DNA of 60,895 nt from Methylophaga sulfidovorans (GTDB taxonomy: Bacteria; Pseudomonadota; Gammaproteobacteria; Nitrosococcales; Methylophagaceae), in NCBI RefSeq assembly GCF_900114205.1, contig NZ_FOSH01000019.1, positions 1 through 60,895 of the forward strand, read 5' to 3'. Below the pieces are notes generated by a model. The model had not been told where the DNA came from and made no database searches. It saw nothing but the letters and a program-made list of their open reading frames with translations. Made by a program: the position numbers and the translations under genes. Positions 20,070 to 28,732 of the stretch are shown here, piece by piece (position 1 is the stretch's first letter; every line of letters begins with the position of its first letter).

Positions 20070-21736
20070 TCAGTCTGACTGTTAGGAATTTAGCCGTTGT
20101 AGAAGATCTCGCTCTGACATTTGAACCAGGCATGACATCGCTGACGGGTGAAACTGGTGCGGGTAAATCAATGTTGGTTGATGCACTGAGTCTGGTACTT
20201 GGTGATCGTGCAGATTCAAATATGATTCGACATGGTGCTGAGCGGGCTGAAATCGAAGCTGATTTTAATTTAGACAATAATACCACCCTGGCAAAATGGT
20301 TAAAAGAGAATGAGTTAGACGAAGATGAACAATGTCATTTACGTCGTACCATAAGTCGTGATGGTCGTTCAAAAGGCTATATAAATGGCCGTACAGTTCC
20401 TCTCGCCCTACTGAAAGAAGTCAGTGAGCGCAGTATCGATATTCATGGTCAACATGCACATCAATCGTTAATACGTCCACAAACCCAACGTGAAATATTA
20501 GATATTGTCGCGGACAACAAAACCTTACTAAATGAGTTAAAAACGGCTTATCGTGACTGGTCATCCTCACAGCAACAACTTGAGCTGCTGCAAAGTCAGG
20601 CCGATGAACAAAAGGCAAAACAAGAATTACTACAGTATCAGGTCTCTGAGCTGGAAAACTTTCAGCTAACAGAAGCGCATATTCAACATCTTCTTCAACA
20701 GCAAAGCCAGCTTGCTAATGCCTCTGAATTAACTCGTGTGGCCGAAGCAGGCTTGCATCGTATTTTTGATGAAGAACAAGTAGCAGCCTACGATATCATC
20801 AACCACACCTTAAATGAGCTTGAAAAACTCCAACATTTTGAGCCACGCTTTGCCAGCGCTGTTGAAACCCTTAATGCCGCGATTATCAACCTTGATGAAA
20901 CTGCAAATGAGTTACGACATTACCTCGACCATATCGATCTCGATCCGGCTCGTTTGAATGCTATCGAAGATGAATTGTCACAACTTCACGATATTGCACG
21001 TAAACATCATGTTGAAGTCGAACAACTACCCGCACTTTATGAAGAGTTAAGTGCAGAGTTTGAAAGACTATCCAATAGCGAAGTTCATCTCGCTGAACTG
21101 CAGAAAGCGTTATCGACTAAAGAAGCCAATTGCCTCGCATTAAGCCGTAAGATACACGAGAAAAGAATCAAAACAGCTAAACCATTAGCAAAACAAATCT
21201 CGGCCTCTATCAAACAACTGGCGATTCCTTCTGGTGAAATAGATATCGAAGTCACAGCTAATGAAAATGAAAAGTTTTCAGAACATGGGATGGACAATGT
21301 ACGGATCTTAGTGAGAACAAATCCGGGACAACCGTCAGGTGAGCTGGCAAAAGTGGCATCTGGTGGCGAACTCGCACGGATCAGTCTGGCGATTCAAGTG
21401 GTCACAGCAGGAAAACGTACTGTACCCACCTTAATTTTTGATGAAGTTGATGTAGGTATTGGCGGAAGCGTGGCAGAAGTCGTCGGACAACATTTAAGAA
21501 AACTGGCAACGACGCAGCAAGTCATTTGTATTACTCATTTACCTCAAGTCGCCGCGCAAGCACATCATCAGCTACAAGTGAATAAGAAACATTTAGATGA
21601 CAGCACTCATATTGTTGTTGATAAGCTCGACAGACAACAGCGCATTGAAGAAATTGCCAGAATGCTAGGCGGTGTGAACCTGACCCAAAAAACACGCTCT
21701 CATGCAGAGGAAATGTTAGATCAGGCTCAACAATAA
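20063..21736 (+). CDS. recN: DNA repair protein RecN
   Basis: SMC-like ATPase that acts in double-strand break repair. The 557-residue protein has an N-terminal Walker A (LTGETGAGKS), a long central coiled coil rich in Gln, Leu and Glu, and a C-terminal ABC signature SGGELARISLAIQ with Walker B TLIFDEVDVGIGG. I place the start at ATG 20063 (LISLTVRNLAVVED), six codons into the longest frame. It overlaps the nadK stop and restores the usual length (E. coli 553). LexA sites could not be confirmed by eye in the short overlap region. Transcription probably comes from upstream of nadK. Confidence 0.95.
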   Translation: MLISLTVRNLAVVEDLALTFEPGMTSLTGETGAGKSMLVDALSLVLGDRADSNMIRHGAERAEIEADFNLDNNTTLAKWLKENELDEDEQCHLRRTISRDGRSKGYINGRTVPLALLKEVSERSIDIHGQHAHQSLIRPQTQREILDIVADNKTLLNELKTAYRDWSSSQQQLELLQSQADEQKAKQELLQYQVSELENFQLTEAHIQHLLQQQSQLANASELTRVAEAGLHRIFDEEQVAAYDIINHTLNELEKLQHFEPRFASAVETLNAAIINLDETANELRHYLDHIDLDPARLNAIEDELSQLHDIARKHHVEVEQLPALYEELSAEFERLSNSEVHLAELQKALSTKEANCLALSRKIHEKRIKTAKPLAKQISASIKQLAIPSGEIDIEVTANENEKFSEHGMDNVRILVRTNPGQPSGELAKVASGGELARISLAIQVVTAGKRTVPTLIFDEVDVGIGGSVAEVVGQHLRKLATTQQVICITHLPQVAAQAHHQLQVNKKHLDDSTHIVVDKLDRQQRIEEIARMLGGVNLTQKTRSHAEEMLDQAQQ

Positions 21737-21743
21737 AAAATCC

Positions 21744-22166
21744 CTAGCTCTGTTGCTCTTTTTGACATAGACGACAAATGCCATAGATGTATAAACTATG
21801 ATCCGTCATCTCAAATCCTTTTTCTTTAGCAATAGTTTGTTGACGTTGCTCAATCACTTCATCAACAAACTCTTCAATGCGATTGCAGCGAACACATAAA
21901 AGATGGTCGTGATGGCTGCCATCTTGCAGCTCAAATACGGCATGACCACCTTCAATACTTAATTTTGAAACTAAGCCAGCACCTTCAAATTGTGTCAGCA
22001 CACGATAGACTGTGGCTAAGCCAATTTCTTCCCCCATATCCAGCAATGCCTTATAGACATCTTCCGCACTCATGTGACGTAGTTCAGATGTTTCCAGAAT
22101 TTCCAAAACTTTTAGTCTTGGCAGCGTCACTTTTAATCCAGCTTTTCGTAAATCTTGTCTTTCCAT
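21744..22166 (-). CDS. fur: Ferric uptake regulator Fur
   Basis: Iron-dependent DNA-binding repressor of iron uptake and homeostasis genes. The 140-residue form (from ATG 22166) has an N-terminal winged helix (RKAGLKVTLPRLKVLEILE), LATVYRVLTQFEGAGLV, and the metal sites HHDHLLCVRCNRIEEF and CRLC. The longer frame starts 14 codons earlier (22208), but conserved Fur sequence begins at MERQDLRKAG. It is divergent from bamE, a conserved pairing in many gammaproteobacteria, and convergent with recN. Confidence 0.95.
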   Translation of the reverse strand: MERQDLRKAGLKVTLPRLKVLEILETSELRHMSAEDVYKALLDMGEEIGLATVYRVLTQFEGAGLVSKLSIEGGHAVFELQDGSHHDHLLCVRCNRIEEFVDEVIEQRQQTIAKEKGFEMTDHSLYIYGICRLCQKEQQS

Positions 22167-22244
22167 TATTATTGTTGCCTCGTAGAAATGCTGCGAATAG
22201 AGTATCATCGCAGATTGGTAATTAACTACAGAAATTAATACTAA

Positions 22245-22784
22245 ATGAAAAGCTCCGTTGTTTACAGCCTTTCCTTGGCAGTTCTTTTATCATTGTCAGC
22301 TTGTAGCACTGATAAAATTCCCGGTGTTTACCGCATCGACATACAGCAAGGTAATGATGTTACTCAAGAAATGCTCAATCAACTTGAGCCAGGCATGACA
22401 AAAAATCAAGTGGCTTATGTCATGGGAACCCCATTACTTATTGATACTTTTAACCCTGATCGTTGGGACTATATTTATAGTTACCAGCCTGGCGGCGGTG
22501 AGCGAGAACAGCGCAGAATAACTCTTCATTTTGACGATACAGATAAACTGACGCGTATTGATGGTGATATCCGGACTGTAGCAAAAGCCGACTTACCGCA
22601 AGTGGAACGTCAGGATAAAAATGTTATTGTTCCTCTCACTGAGAAAAAATCAGGACTTTTTTCTAAACTGAAAAGCTTGATAGGTATCGGCGACGATGAT
22701 GAAGATGTAGAAGTTATCGAAGGAACAAATCCACCGAAACCAGAGATTGATCAACAACAGGTTCCTGATACAGATATTCAATAA
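22245..22784 (+). CDS. bamE: Outer membrane protein assembly factor BamE
   Basis: Lipoprotein of the BAM complex that folds beta-barrels into the outer membrane. The 179-residue protein has a lipobox SLSAC (Cys20) and the SmpA/OmlA fold: [19 protein letters not shown], then [15 protein letters not shown] and the strand-rich end [18 protein letters not shown]. It is longer than E. coli BamE (113). The extra ~65 C-terminal residues are acidic and probably disordered, with a short basic amphipathic stretch ([14 protein letters not shown]). The gene is divergent from fur and ends at a strong terminator. Confidence 0.93.
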   Translation: MKSSVVYSLSLAVLLSLSACSTDKIPGVYRIDIQQGNDVTQEMLNQLEPGMTKNQVAYVMGTPLLIDTFNPDRWDYIYSYQPGGGEREQRRITLHFDDTDKLTRIDGDIRTVAKADLPQVERQDKNVIVPLTEKKSGLFSKLKSLIGIGDDDEDVEVIEGTNPPKPEIDQQQVPDTDIQ

Positions 22785-22810
22785 AAAAAGGCGCCTTAGG
22801 CGCCTTTTTT
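22784..22810. terminator. Bidirectional rho-independent terminator (bamE / can)
   Basis: A run of A, GGCGCC (22790-22795), loop TTA, GGCGCC (22799-22804) and a run of T. It works in both directions for the convergent bamE and carbonic anhydrase genes, and the T run overlaps the stop codon of the latter. Confidence 0.92.
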
Positions 22811-23438
22811 ATATCGGCTTTTCAAAGTCATCCGTCGCCGGGTTGTAGCACATTAACTCCCCTTTATCGAGGTCAAAATACCAGCCGTGTAATCTGAGAG
22901 TGCCTGCCTCAACGCGTTCTTTAATGCACTGGAAGGTCATCAGGTTTTGTAAAGAAACAAGTACCGCACGTTGTTCACATATTTTTAACTGAACACTTTC
23001 GTGTTCATGTTTATGATTCACTTTCACCCAATCTTTTGCACTTTGGGCAATTGATACCCAGCGGTGAATAAATTTCGAATCTTCTACACCTTCGCTTTGC
23101 CACAATGCGCGAATCCCACCACAATTACCATGGCCCATCACAACAATACTTTCAACCTTAAGCGCGTTGACCGCAAATTCTAAAGCCGAACTGGTTCCGT
23201 GATGATTATTATCTGTTTCGCATGGCGGTACTAAATTCGCAACATTTCTTACCGTAAAAATATCGCCAGGATCGCAATCCGTCAAAATAGCGGGGTCAAC
23301 ACGTGAATCACAACAAGCAATCATAAGTATTTTAGTCGGTTGCCCTGTTTTCATACTGTCATAGAGCGCTTTATCATCACCAAAATACGTTTTTTTAAAT
23401 CGAGAAAAACCCTCTAATAATTTATAAGTTGTTGGCAT
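22809..23438 (-). CDS. can: Beta-class carbonic anhydrase
   Basis: Zinc enzyme that interconverts CO2 and bicarbonate, supplying bicarbonate for carboxylations. The 209-residue protein has the beta-class zinc ligands in ACCDSRVDPAIL (Cys, Asp) and MGHGNCGGIRAL (His, Cys). Length matches E. coli Can (220). It lies 10 nt downstream of a metallo-beta-lactamase-fold gene on the same strand, so the two are probably co-transcribed. Confidence 0.95.
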   Translation of the reverse strand: MPTTYKLLEGFSRFKKTYFGDDKALYDSMKTGQPTKILMIACCDSRVDPAILTDCDPGDIFTVRNVANLVPPCETDNNHHGTSSALEFAVNALKVESIVVMGHGNCGGIRALWQSEGVEDSKFIHRWVSIAQSAKDWVKVNHKHEHESVQLKICEQRAVLVSLQNLMTFQCIKERVEAGTLRLHGWYFDLDKGELMCYNPATDDFEKPI

Positions 23439-23448
23439 GTTATGTTTG

Positions 23449-24087
23449 TTATCTCAAAAATTGTAAAAAGGGGTTATGGCGTTTCTCTTCAGCTAAGGTG
23501 GTGGTTTGCCCATGACCTGAATGGACAATTAAGGAATCCGGTAAAGTAAGTAGCTTTTTCAAGCTCTGTTGCATCACTTCAGCATTACCCATTGGTAAAT
23601 CTGTTCTCCCAACACTCCCAGCAAACAAGGTATCACCTACAAAGATATCACTGTCCGTATAGTAACAACCTTGTCCGGGTGTATGTCCCGGTGTCGATAT
23701 AAATCTTAGCGTCGTTTCACCTAAGTTTATAACATCACCATCATCAACTAAACGATCTATTCTACCGCATGGGCGATTCATATGAGGAGCGCCGAACCAG
23801 TCACCTTGTTGCGGCAAGGTTTCAAAGAGGATTTTTTCTAGTCTGGGAAGATATGTTTCAGCATCAAAGTGATTCTGAATTTGTACTAGGGAACCTGCAT
23901 GATCGAGATGGCCATGGGTGAGTAAAATTTTTGTCAGATTAAACTGCTCACGTCTCTCATTAAGGTAGTCAGCAAGTTCATGTGTCTCGCCGGTATCAAT
24001 AATCGCAGCTTCATTTGTTGCTTCATCAATGATCAAATAAGTATTCACAAAAAAGGCGCCAACGGTGATACATTCGATTTTTAACAT
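23449..24087 (-). CDS. Metallo-beta-lactamase-fold hydrolase (YcbL/GloB-like)
   Basis: A 212-residue MBL-fold protein with the full metal-binding set: LLTHGHLDHAGSL (HxHxDH), ISTPGHTPGQGCYY, FVGDTLFAGSVGRTDL and a final HSGHG. The size and motif spacing fit YcbL, a type II glyoxalase-like enzyme that hydrolyses glutathione thioesters such as lactoylglutathione. No C-terminal substrate domain of classical GloB is present, so exact substrate is uncertain. It lies between a Trp-repeat protein gene and the carbonic anhydrase gene. Confidence 0.88.
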   Translation of the reverse strand: MLKIECITVGAFFVNTYLIIDEATNEAAIIDTGETHELADYLNERREQFNLTKILLTHGHLDHAGSLVQIQNHFDAETYLPRLEKILFETLPQQGDWFGAPHMNRPCGRIDRLVDDGDVINLGETTLRFISTPGHTPGQGCYYTDSDIFVGDTLFAGSVGRTDLPMGNAEVMQQSLKKLLTLPDSLIVHSGHGQTTTLAEEKRHNPFLQFLR

Positions 24088-24138
24088 CTAAAATCCATCA
24101 CCGTTAACGCCTTTACAATAGAGAGTTATCTCTACTTC

Positions 24139-25377
24139 TTACTTATCCCACTTTTTCCTTGTTTCACGTGCAGTAATCATATTCTGCTTGAACCAGTCAG
24201 TTTTCACTTTCTGAGTTCTTGCCAGGTCGAGATTTGCCTCATACCATTTTTGCTTGATATCCGCATGTGGGTCAGGATGCATATTCGCTTCATACCATTT
24301 GCTATGGCTGATACGCGCTTTCTGCAAATTAGCCTCATACCATTTTTTGTGTGTTTCAGTTGTTAGCTCATCACTGATTTCATACCAATGTTTTTCTGTT
24401 GGTGTGTTATCAAGATTGGCTTCATACCATTTGATACGTTTTTCACGCGCTTGTTTTAAGTTCGCTTCACGGAATGCTAACTTCCATTCAGTATCATTGG
24501 CTTCTTTAAAGTCATACCAATGAGCATGCGTTGGCTTATTATCATTCGCTTCATACCAACGATTACGCTCAGCACGAACAGCAGCCACAGCTGATTTCAG
24601 ATTAGCTTCGTACCATTTATTTTTAGTATGAATATGCGCAGCAATATTAGCTTCATACCATGGTGTATCAGTCACCTTTGCTGGTCGCTGATTGGCTTCA
24701 TACCACTTCTGGTTTTCTCTCGCGATAGCGGCGTTTTCTGCAAACCATTTTGATTTGATTTGGCGTGTACGAATCAAACTCAAATTAGACTCATACCAAC
24801 GTTTCTTAACTTCAGCATGTGGATCTGGGTGAACATTCGCTTCATACCACTTGCTGCGATTAATACGAGCTGCTTGTAGATTCGCTTCATACCATTTCTT
24901 TTTAGTGTCTGAATATTTTTCATCACTAAACTCGTACCAATGTTTTTCAGTTGGTGTGTTATCAAGATTAGCTTCATACCATTTGATACGCTTTTGACGA
25001 GCCTGATCAAGGTTCACGCGCATCCATGCTTTTTTCACATCACTGTACATTTCTTCACTGAAATGCTGCCAACGCTTTTCAACATCAGATTGGCTTTTAT
25101 TTGCTTCATACCATTTACGCGTGGCACGAACTGATTTAACTGCCTGCTGGAGGTTGGCTGCATACCATTTGTTTTTTGTTTCAAGATGCTCAACCAGGTT
25201 TGCTTTGTACCATGGAATCTCAACATCTTTTGCGGGACGTTTATTGGCGTTATACCAAGGCTTTGCAATATTGATAGAGGGTTTCAGGTTAGCCTCATAC
25301 CATTTGCTTCTAGACTCTCTCGCGGTCTTAAGATTAGCTTCGTACCACTTTGCTTTAATTTCAAACGTGCTAGTCAT
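24139..25377 (-). CDS. Tryptophan-repeat protein (about 27 KWYEANL units), unknown function
   Basis: I do not recognise this 412-residue protein. It consists almost wholly of units of about 15 residues centred on Trp, consensus KWYEANLxxARxxRx. Trp occurs at residues 11, 26, 41, 56, 71, 89, 103, 118, 133, 147, 162, 177, 194, 211, 225, 240, 255, 274, 287, 298, 317, 331, 346, 361, 378, 395 and 410, mostly 14-17 apart. A 184-residue block (residues 47-230) is repeated as 231-412. Pro-containing turns (HPDPHA, NTPTEKH, RPAK) interrupt the otherwise helix-prone sequence. It is rich in Lys/Arg and Glu, has no Cys, no signal peptide and no membrane segment, so it is probably cytoplasmic. A helical solenoid or right-handed coiled coil (15 residues per 4 turns) is my inference. 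Neighbours are housekeeping genes and give no clue. Confidence 0.85.
   Translation of the reverse strand: MTSTFEIKAKWYEANLKTARESRSKWYEANLKPSINIAKPWYNANKRPAKDVEIPWYKANLVEHLETKNKWYAANLQQAVKSVRATRKWYEANKSQSDVEKRWQHFSEEMYSDVKKAWMRVNLDQARQKRIKWYEANLDNTPTEKHWYEFSDEKYSDTKKKWYEANLQAARINRSKWYEANVHPDPHAEVKKRWYESNLSLIRTRQIKSKWFAENAAIARENQKWYEANQRPAKVTDTPWYEANIAAHIHTKNKWYEANLKSAVAAVRAERNRWYEANDNKPTHAHWYDFKEANDTEWKLAFREANLKQAREKRIKWYEANLDNTPTEKHWYEISDELTTETHKKWYEANLQKARISHSKWYEANMHPDPHADIKQKWYEANLDLARTQKVKTDWFKQNMITARETRKKWDK
24142..25239 (-). repeat. Internal tandem duplication, 184 codons x 2, in the Trp-repeat gene
   Basis: Codons 47-230 (25239-24688) and 231-412 (24687-24142) are two copies of the same 552-bp block. 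Landmarks recur at offset 184: RPAK (47/231), LDNTPTEKHWYE (138/322) and HPDPHA (183/367). Parts of the DNA are still nearly identical, for example around the TPTEKHWYE codons, suggesting a fairly recent duplication or gene conversion. Confidence 0.88.
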
Positions 25378-25413
25378 ATTTCTTACCTCTGCTGGGCATT
25401 TAAGTATTTTGAT

Positions 25414-25472
25414 AGTACATGACTTTTAATCAAGTTCACAACAAAATCAGTATGATATTTGATTAAGATCAG
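25414..25472 (-). promoter_or_regulatory. Candidate promoter and FNR-type site upstream of the Trp-repeat gene
   Basis: On the minus strand TTGAAC (25441-25436), 16 bp and TACTAT (25419-25414) form a modest sigma-70 promoter 37 bp upstream of the ATG. Upstream, 25459-25472 reads TTGATTAAGATCAG on the plus strand, 9 of 10 matches to the FNR/Anr consensus TTGAT-N4-ATCAA, centred near -58 from the predicted start. AT-richness makes chance matches possible. Confidence 0.4.
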
Positions 25473-25474
25473 TT

Positions 25475-25882
25475 TTATTCGTAACAATGTTTTTCAGCTT
25501 TTATACGCTGCAAAGCTGAAATCTGTTGCTCTACTTGTAGTTGTCGTCTGTCTTCTTTCTCTTCAACCAGAGCAGAATACCCTAAATACCCTATTCCTAA
25601 CCAGCCTTGCACAATAGGAATATTATCAAACATGATAAGTGCGGTAGCCGCCTTATTGGCATCATCTTTGTAAAAGCTTGGTTTATAGCTATATCGATAT
25701 GGATGTAATTGGTTAATTGCCTTATCTACCTGATAACAACTCATTTCCTGCATCTTTTGATCTGCCTTCACTACTGGAGGATCAAAATAAATAGGCTCAG
25801 AAGGCACGGGAGGCAACGTCAAAGCATTGGCATTAGATGCAAGCATAAAAATAAAACTAAAAAAAATACTCGACCTTTGCAT
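25475..25882 (-). CDS. Small exported protein of unknown function
   Basis: A 135-residue protein I do not recognise. It has a signal peptide (MQRSSIFFSFIFMLASNANA, cleavage likely after ANA), a Pro-rich start (LPPVPSEPIYFDPPVV), a Cys in MSCYQVDKAINQ, a Gly-rich hydrophobic stretch (VQGWLGIGYLGYSALV) and a charged coiled-coil-like tail ending in KHCYE. The two Cys could form a disulfide in the periplasm. I chose ATG 25882, with GGAG seven bases upstream, rather than ATG 25888, which is too close to GGAG. The gene precedes the Trp-repeat gene on the same strand, about 100 bp apart. Confidence 0.7.
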   Translation of the reverse strand: MQRSSIFFSFIFMLASNANALTLPPVPSEPIYFDPPVVKADQKMQEMSCYQVDKAINQLHPYRYSYKPSFYKDDANKAATALIMFDNIPIVQGWLGIGYLGYSALVEEKEDRRQLQVEQQISALQRIKAEKHCYE

Positions 25883-25952
25883 ATACATACTCCGTAAAAA
25901 CCTGATTCATGTTCGGGTTATCGTCATTGGCATCAAAGTCTTCAATAACAAT

Positions 25953-28343
25953 TTATTCCGCTGATGACTCTTTATCATTACGGTTGTGATCACCCCATTT
26001 CTGTATTTGTGCCATCACATGAGCATTGAATGTGTTTTCTGGAAATCCTGTTTCTTGAACATATTCACCTGCATCCATTCCTGATAATAATGCTAATGCC
26101 TGATTAACATGACCTATACCGTAAATATGAAATTTACCAGCCTCTACAGCCTGGATAACATCATCACGTAACATTAAATGCTGTACGTTTGTGGCCGGAA
26201 TAATAACGCCCTGCTCACCTGTTAATTCGGTCAGACGACAGATATCAAAAAAGCCTTCAATCTTTTCATTAACTCCACCAATTGCCTGTACTTGTCCCAT
26301 CTGATTCATTGAACCAGTGATGGCAATAGATTGCTTCATCGGAATATTAGCGATGGAAGATAACAAAGCACAAAGCTCGGCCACAGTCGCACTATCACCA
26401 TCGACTTCACCATAGTTTTGTTCAAAAACAATACTTGCTGACATCGATAATGGGTTGTCAGAGGCATACGTTCGTCCAAGATAACCGCTTAGAATCAACA
26501 CACCCTTGGAATGAATGTCCCCACCTAAATCGACTTCTCGCTCTATATCAATAATATTGTCATCACCATAGCGTGCTGAAACAGTCACTCGTGAGGGTTG
26601 CCCGAAGCTGAATCCACCAATCCCAAGCACGGATAGTGCGTTTATCTGGCCAATCACTGAACCTGACGTTGCAATATCTATAATATTTCGTTCTATTTGC
26701 TGATAAATCTGGCTTCGTAAACGGTCAAGTCTTTGCTCTCTTAACTTAATAGCACTTTGAACATTATCCCGGTTGACCATTTGGCTCTTTTGCTGTTTCG
26801 CCAGAAAGGAAGCCTCTCGTAATAAATCAGCCATACTCCCCATATGCAGAGATATTTTCTGGCTATCTTCAATCGTCCTGGCACTATGCTCAATCACCTT
26901 GGCAATCGCATGTTTATCAAAATCAATTAATTTGTACTTTTCAATTGTGCTTGCCATCATTTGAGCAAATAAGGTGTCATTTTCAACACTGCGCGGCATT
27001 TCATCTTCAAAATCAGCCACCACTTTAAACAAGCCAGCAAACTCTGGATCCATTTCATACAACAGGTAATACAGCTCTCTATCGCCCAGTAAAACGACTT
27101 TTAAATCTAAAGGGATAGGCTCAGGATCCAGTGACACCGTCGCCACCAAGCTATAGATTTGCTCTAACGCGTCAAACCTGACCTCACGCGATTTTAATGC
27201 ACGTTTCAGTCCTTCCCAACCGTATGGCTGCATAAGCAGTTGCTCAGCATCGATGATCAAAAAGCCTCCATTGGCTTTGTGAAGCGCTCCAGCTTTGATG
27301 AGAGTAAAGTCTGTTACCAGCGCGCCCATCATCGCCATATTTTCAATACAACCCAGTAAAGTTTGATGGTTGGGTAGGTTTTCATAAACAATAGGAGCAC
27401 CATGCTTCTGACTATTATCAACGACTAAGTTGATTTGATAGCGTTTATGAATATTAATGTCTGAGATAGTATCTTCTGCTGATTGTTCTTCTTTTAAAAA
27501 CGCATCCACATTGCTGCGAATATCTTTTAGCATGGCATCAAAATACTGCTGTAACTTGCTTGAATTAGGGTAAGCGTGCTTGAGTTTATTCACTTGTTTG
27601 CTGATAACTTCGAGTGCTACCTCATCATTTAGTGCCTGAAGCTGCTTGGCATTATTTCTTTCCCACTCTCTTAGTTCTAATAAAGTGTGCTGCAGTTCCT
27701 CATGTAAATCAGCAATGGCATTCTCGGTTTCTTCTTGTTGCGCAGCGGGTAATTGCTCAAACTCTTCAGAGGTCATAGCCTCGCCATTATGCTGAGCAGC
27801 AAAAGCATAATGACCATCTTGTAACCTCAATAAAACAACGCCTTTACGATCAGCCTCTTTTTGTAATACACCAAACAATCTAACCCTGTGCTTTCGAGTT
27901 GCTTCATCAAGACTTCTTAATCTTCCCCGATAATATTCATCATCAAATGCTTGAGGTAACTCATCTTTCAAATCATCAATCACATCCTCAATATCCTGAC
28001 GTAATTGTTTGCCTTGTCCTGCGGGTAAACTGACGGCATAAGGTCTTTGTGAATCACTGAAATTATTGAGATAAGCCCAATCTTTCGCCGTTGGAAGATG
28101 CTCAACATGCTGCTCGAGATAGCGTCGCGTTAAGGTATACTTTCCTGCGCCAGCTGGTCCCATCACAAACAGGTTGTAACCATCTGCATCGATATGACTG
28201 CCAAACTCGATAGCGCTTATTGCGCGTTGTTGACCAATGACTTCATTCGTCGCCTTTAGATCAGCGGTAGAAGAAAAAGTCCATTGCTCTGGCATACAAT
28301 GATGATATAAATCACTGACTTGTAATTTTGTGCTCTCAGGCAT
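25953..28343 (-). CDS. Lon-like ATP-dependent protease (YcbZ/LonB-type)
   Basis: A 796-residue AAA+ protease of the Lon family without the classical Lon N-domain. It has an N-terminal region (EVIGQQRAISAIEFG), Walker A GPAGAGKYT near residue 65, a long coiled-coil insertion with many Glu/Gln (about residues 190-280), a Walker B-like GGFLIIDAEQLL, and a C-terminal S16 domain with the Ser-Lys dyad in VDGDSATVAELCALLS and GGVNEKIEGFFDICR. This architecture matches E. coli YcbZ/LonH. Role in quality control is known only loosely. The start is ATG 28343. Confidence 0.92.
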   Translation of the reverse strand: MPESTKLQVSDLYHHCMPEQWTFSSTADLKATNEVIGQQRAISAIEFGSHIDADGYNLFVMGPAGAGKYTLTRRYLEQHVEHLPTAKDWAYLNNFSDSQRPYAVSLPAGQGKQLRQDIEDVIDDLKDELPQAFDDEYYRGRLRSLDEATRKHRVRLFGVLQKEADRKGVVLLRLQDGHYAFAAQHNGEAMTSEEFEQLPAAQQEETENAIADLHEELQHTLLELREWERNNAKQLQALNDEVALEVISKQVNKLKHAYPNSSKLQQYFDAMLKDIRSNVDAFLKEEQSAEDTISDINIHKRYQINLVVDNSQKHGAPIVYENLPNHQTLLGCIENMAMMGALVTDFTLIKAGALHKANGGFLIIDAEQLLMQPYGWEGLKRALKSREVRFDALEQIYSLVATVSLDPEPIPLDLKVVLLGDRELYYLLYEMDPEFAGLFKVVADFEDEMPRSVENDTLFAQMMASTIEKYKLIDFDKHAIAKVIEHSARTIEDSQKISLHMGSMADLLREASFLAKQQKSQMVNRDNVQSAIKLREQRLDRLRSQIYQQIERNIIDIATSGSVIGQINALSVLGIGGFSFGQPSRVTVSARYGDDNIIDIEREVDLGGDIHSKGVLILSGYLGRTYASDNPLSMSASIVFEQNYGEVDGDSATVAELCALLSSIANIPMKQSIAITGSMNQMGQVQAIGGVNEKIEGFFDICRLTELTGEQGVIIPATNVQHLMLRDDVIQAVEAGKFHIYGIGHVNQALALLSGMDAGEYVQETGFPENTFNAHVMAQIQKWGDHNRNDKESSAE

Positions 28344-28420
28344 AGTTTTCTCGATTTGAATAAGTTACTTTAAGCTTAAGTCGACTGAATAATATAGACA
28401 ATATATGAAGGGAGAATCAG

Positions 28421-28729
28421 ATGTCACCAAATGATTATGATGAAAAACGAGCATATCATCGGATGAAAGTGAATACGCCAATTACATTTTCCCTCAATGA
28501 CAACACACAAATAACGCATCAAGGCATCAGTAAAAATCTCAGTGCAAGTGGCTTACTTATCCAATCAGAGTTTTCACCGGCTGAAAATGACAAAATAGAG
28601 ATTGTGATGGACACAGGTAATGACCGGTTCTCACCATTTATTATTCAGGGACGTGTACTAAGAGTAGAGTCTGAGGCCGAATCATCAGGACATTATCTGA
28701 TTTCTATTTTAATAGAACAGAGTCAGTAG
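28421..28729 (+). CDS. PilZ-domain protein (c-di-GMP binding)
   Basis: A 102-residue single-domain PilZ protein. The c-di-GMP-binding motifs are present: RAYHRMKVN (RxxxR) and NLSASGLLI (the N/DxSxxG motif). Such proteins translate c-di-GMP levels into changes of motility or polysaccharide export. The ATG is preceded by a strong AGGGAG eight bases upstream. It ends 3 nt before the convergent coq7 gene, and a diguanylate cyclase gene lies just beyond coq7. Confidence 0.9.
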   Translation: MSPNDYDEKRAYHRMKVNTPITFSLNDNTQITHQGISKNLSASGLLIQSEFSPAENDKIEIVMDTGNDRFSPFIIQGRVLRVESEAESSGHYLISILIEQSQ

Positions 28730-28732
28730 AAT

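Noticed and set aside
24139..25377. CRISPR array or non-coding satellite as the source of the repeats
   Set aside because: The repeats are of variable length, fall in codon multiples and are conserved at the protein level with a single long frame. There are no fixed spacers.
24139..25377. Lanthanide- or calcium-binding repeat protein (EF-hand type)
   Set aside because: The units lack the DxDxDG acidic loop. Acidic residues are single Glu within KWYEAN.
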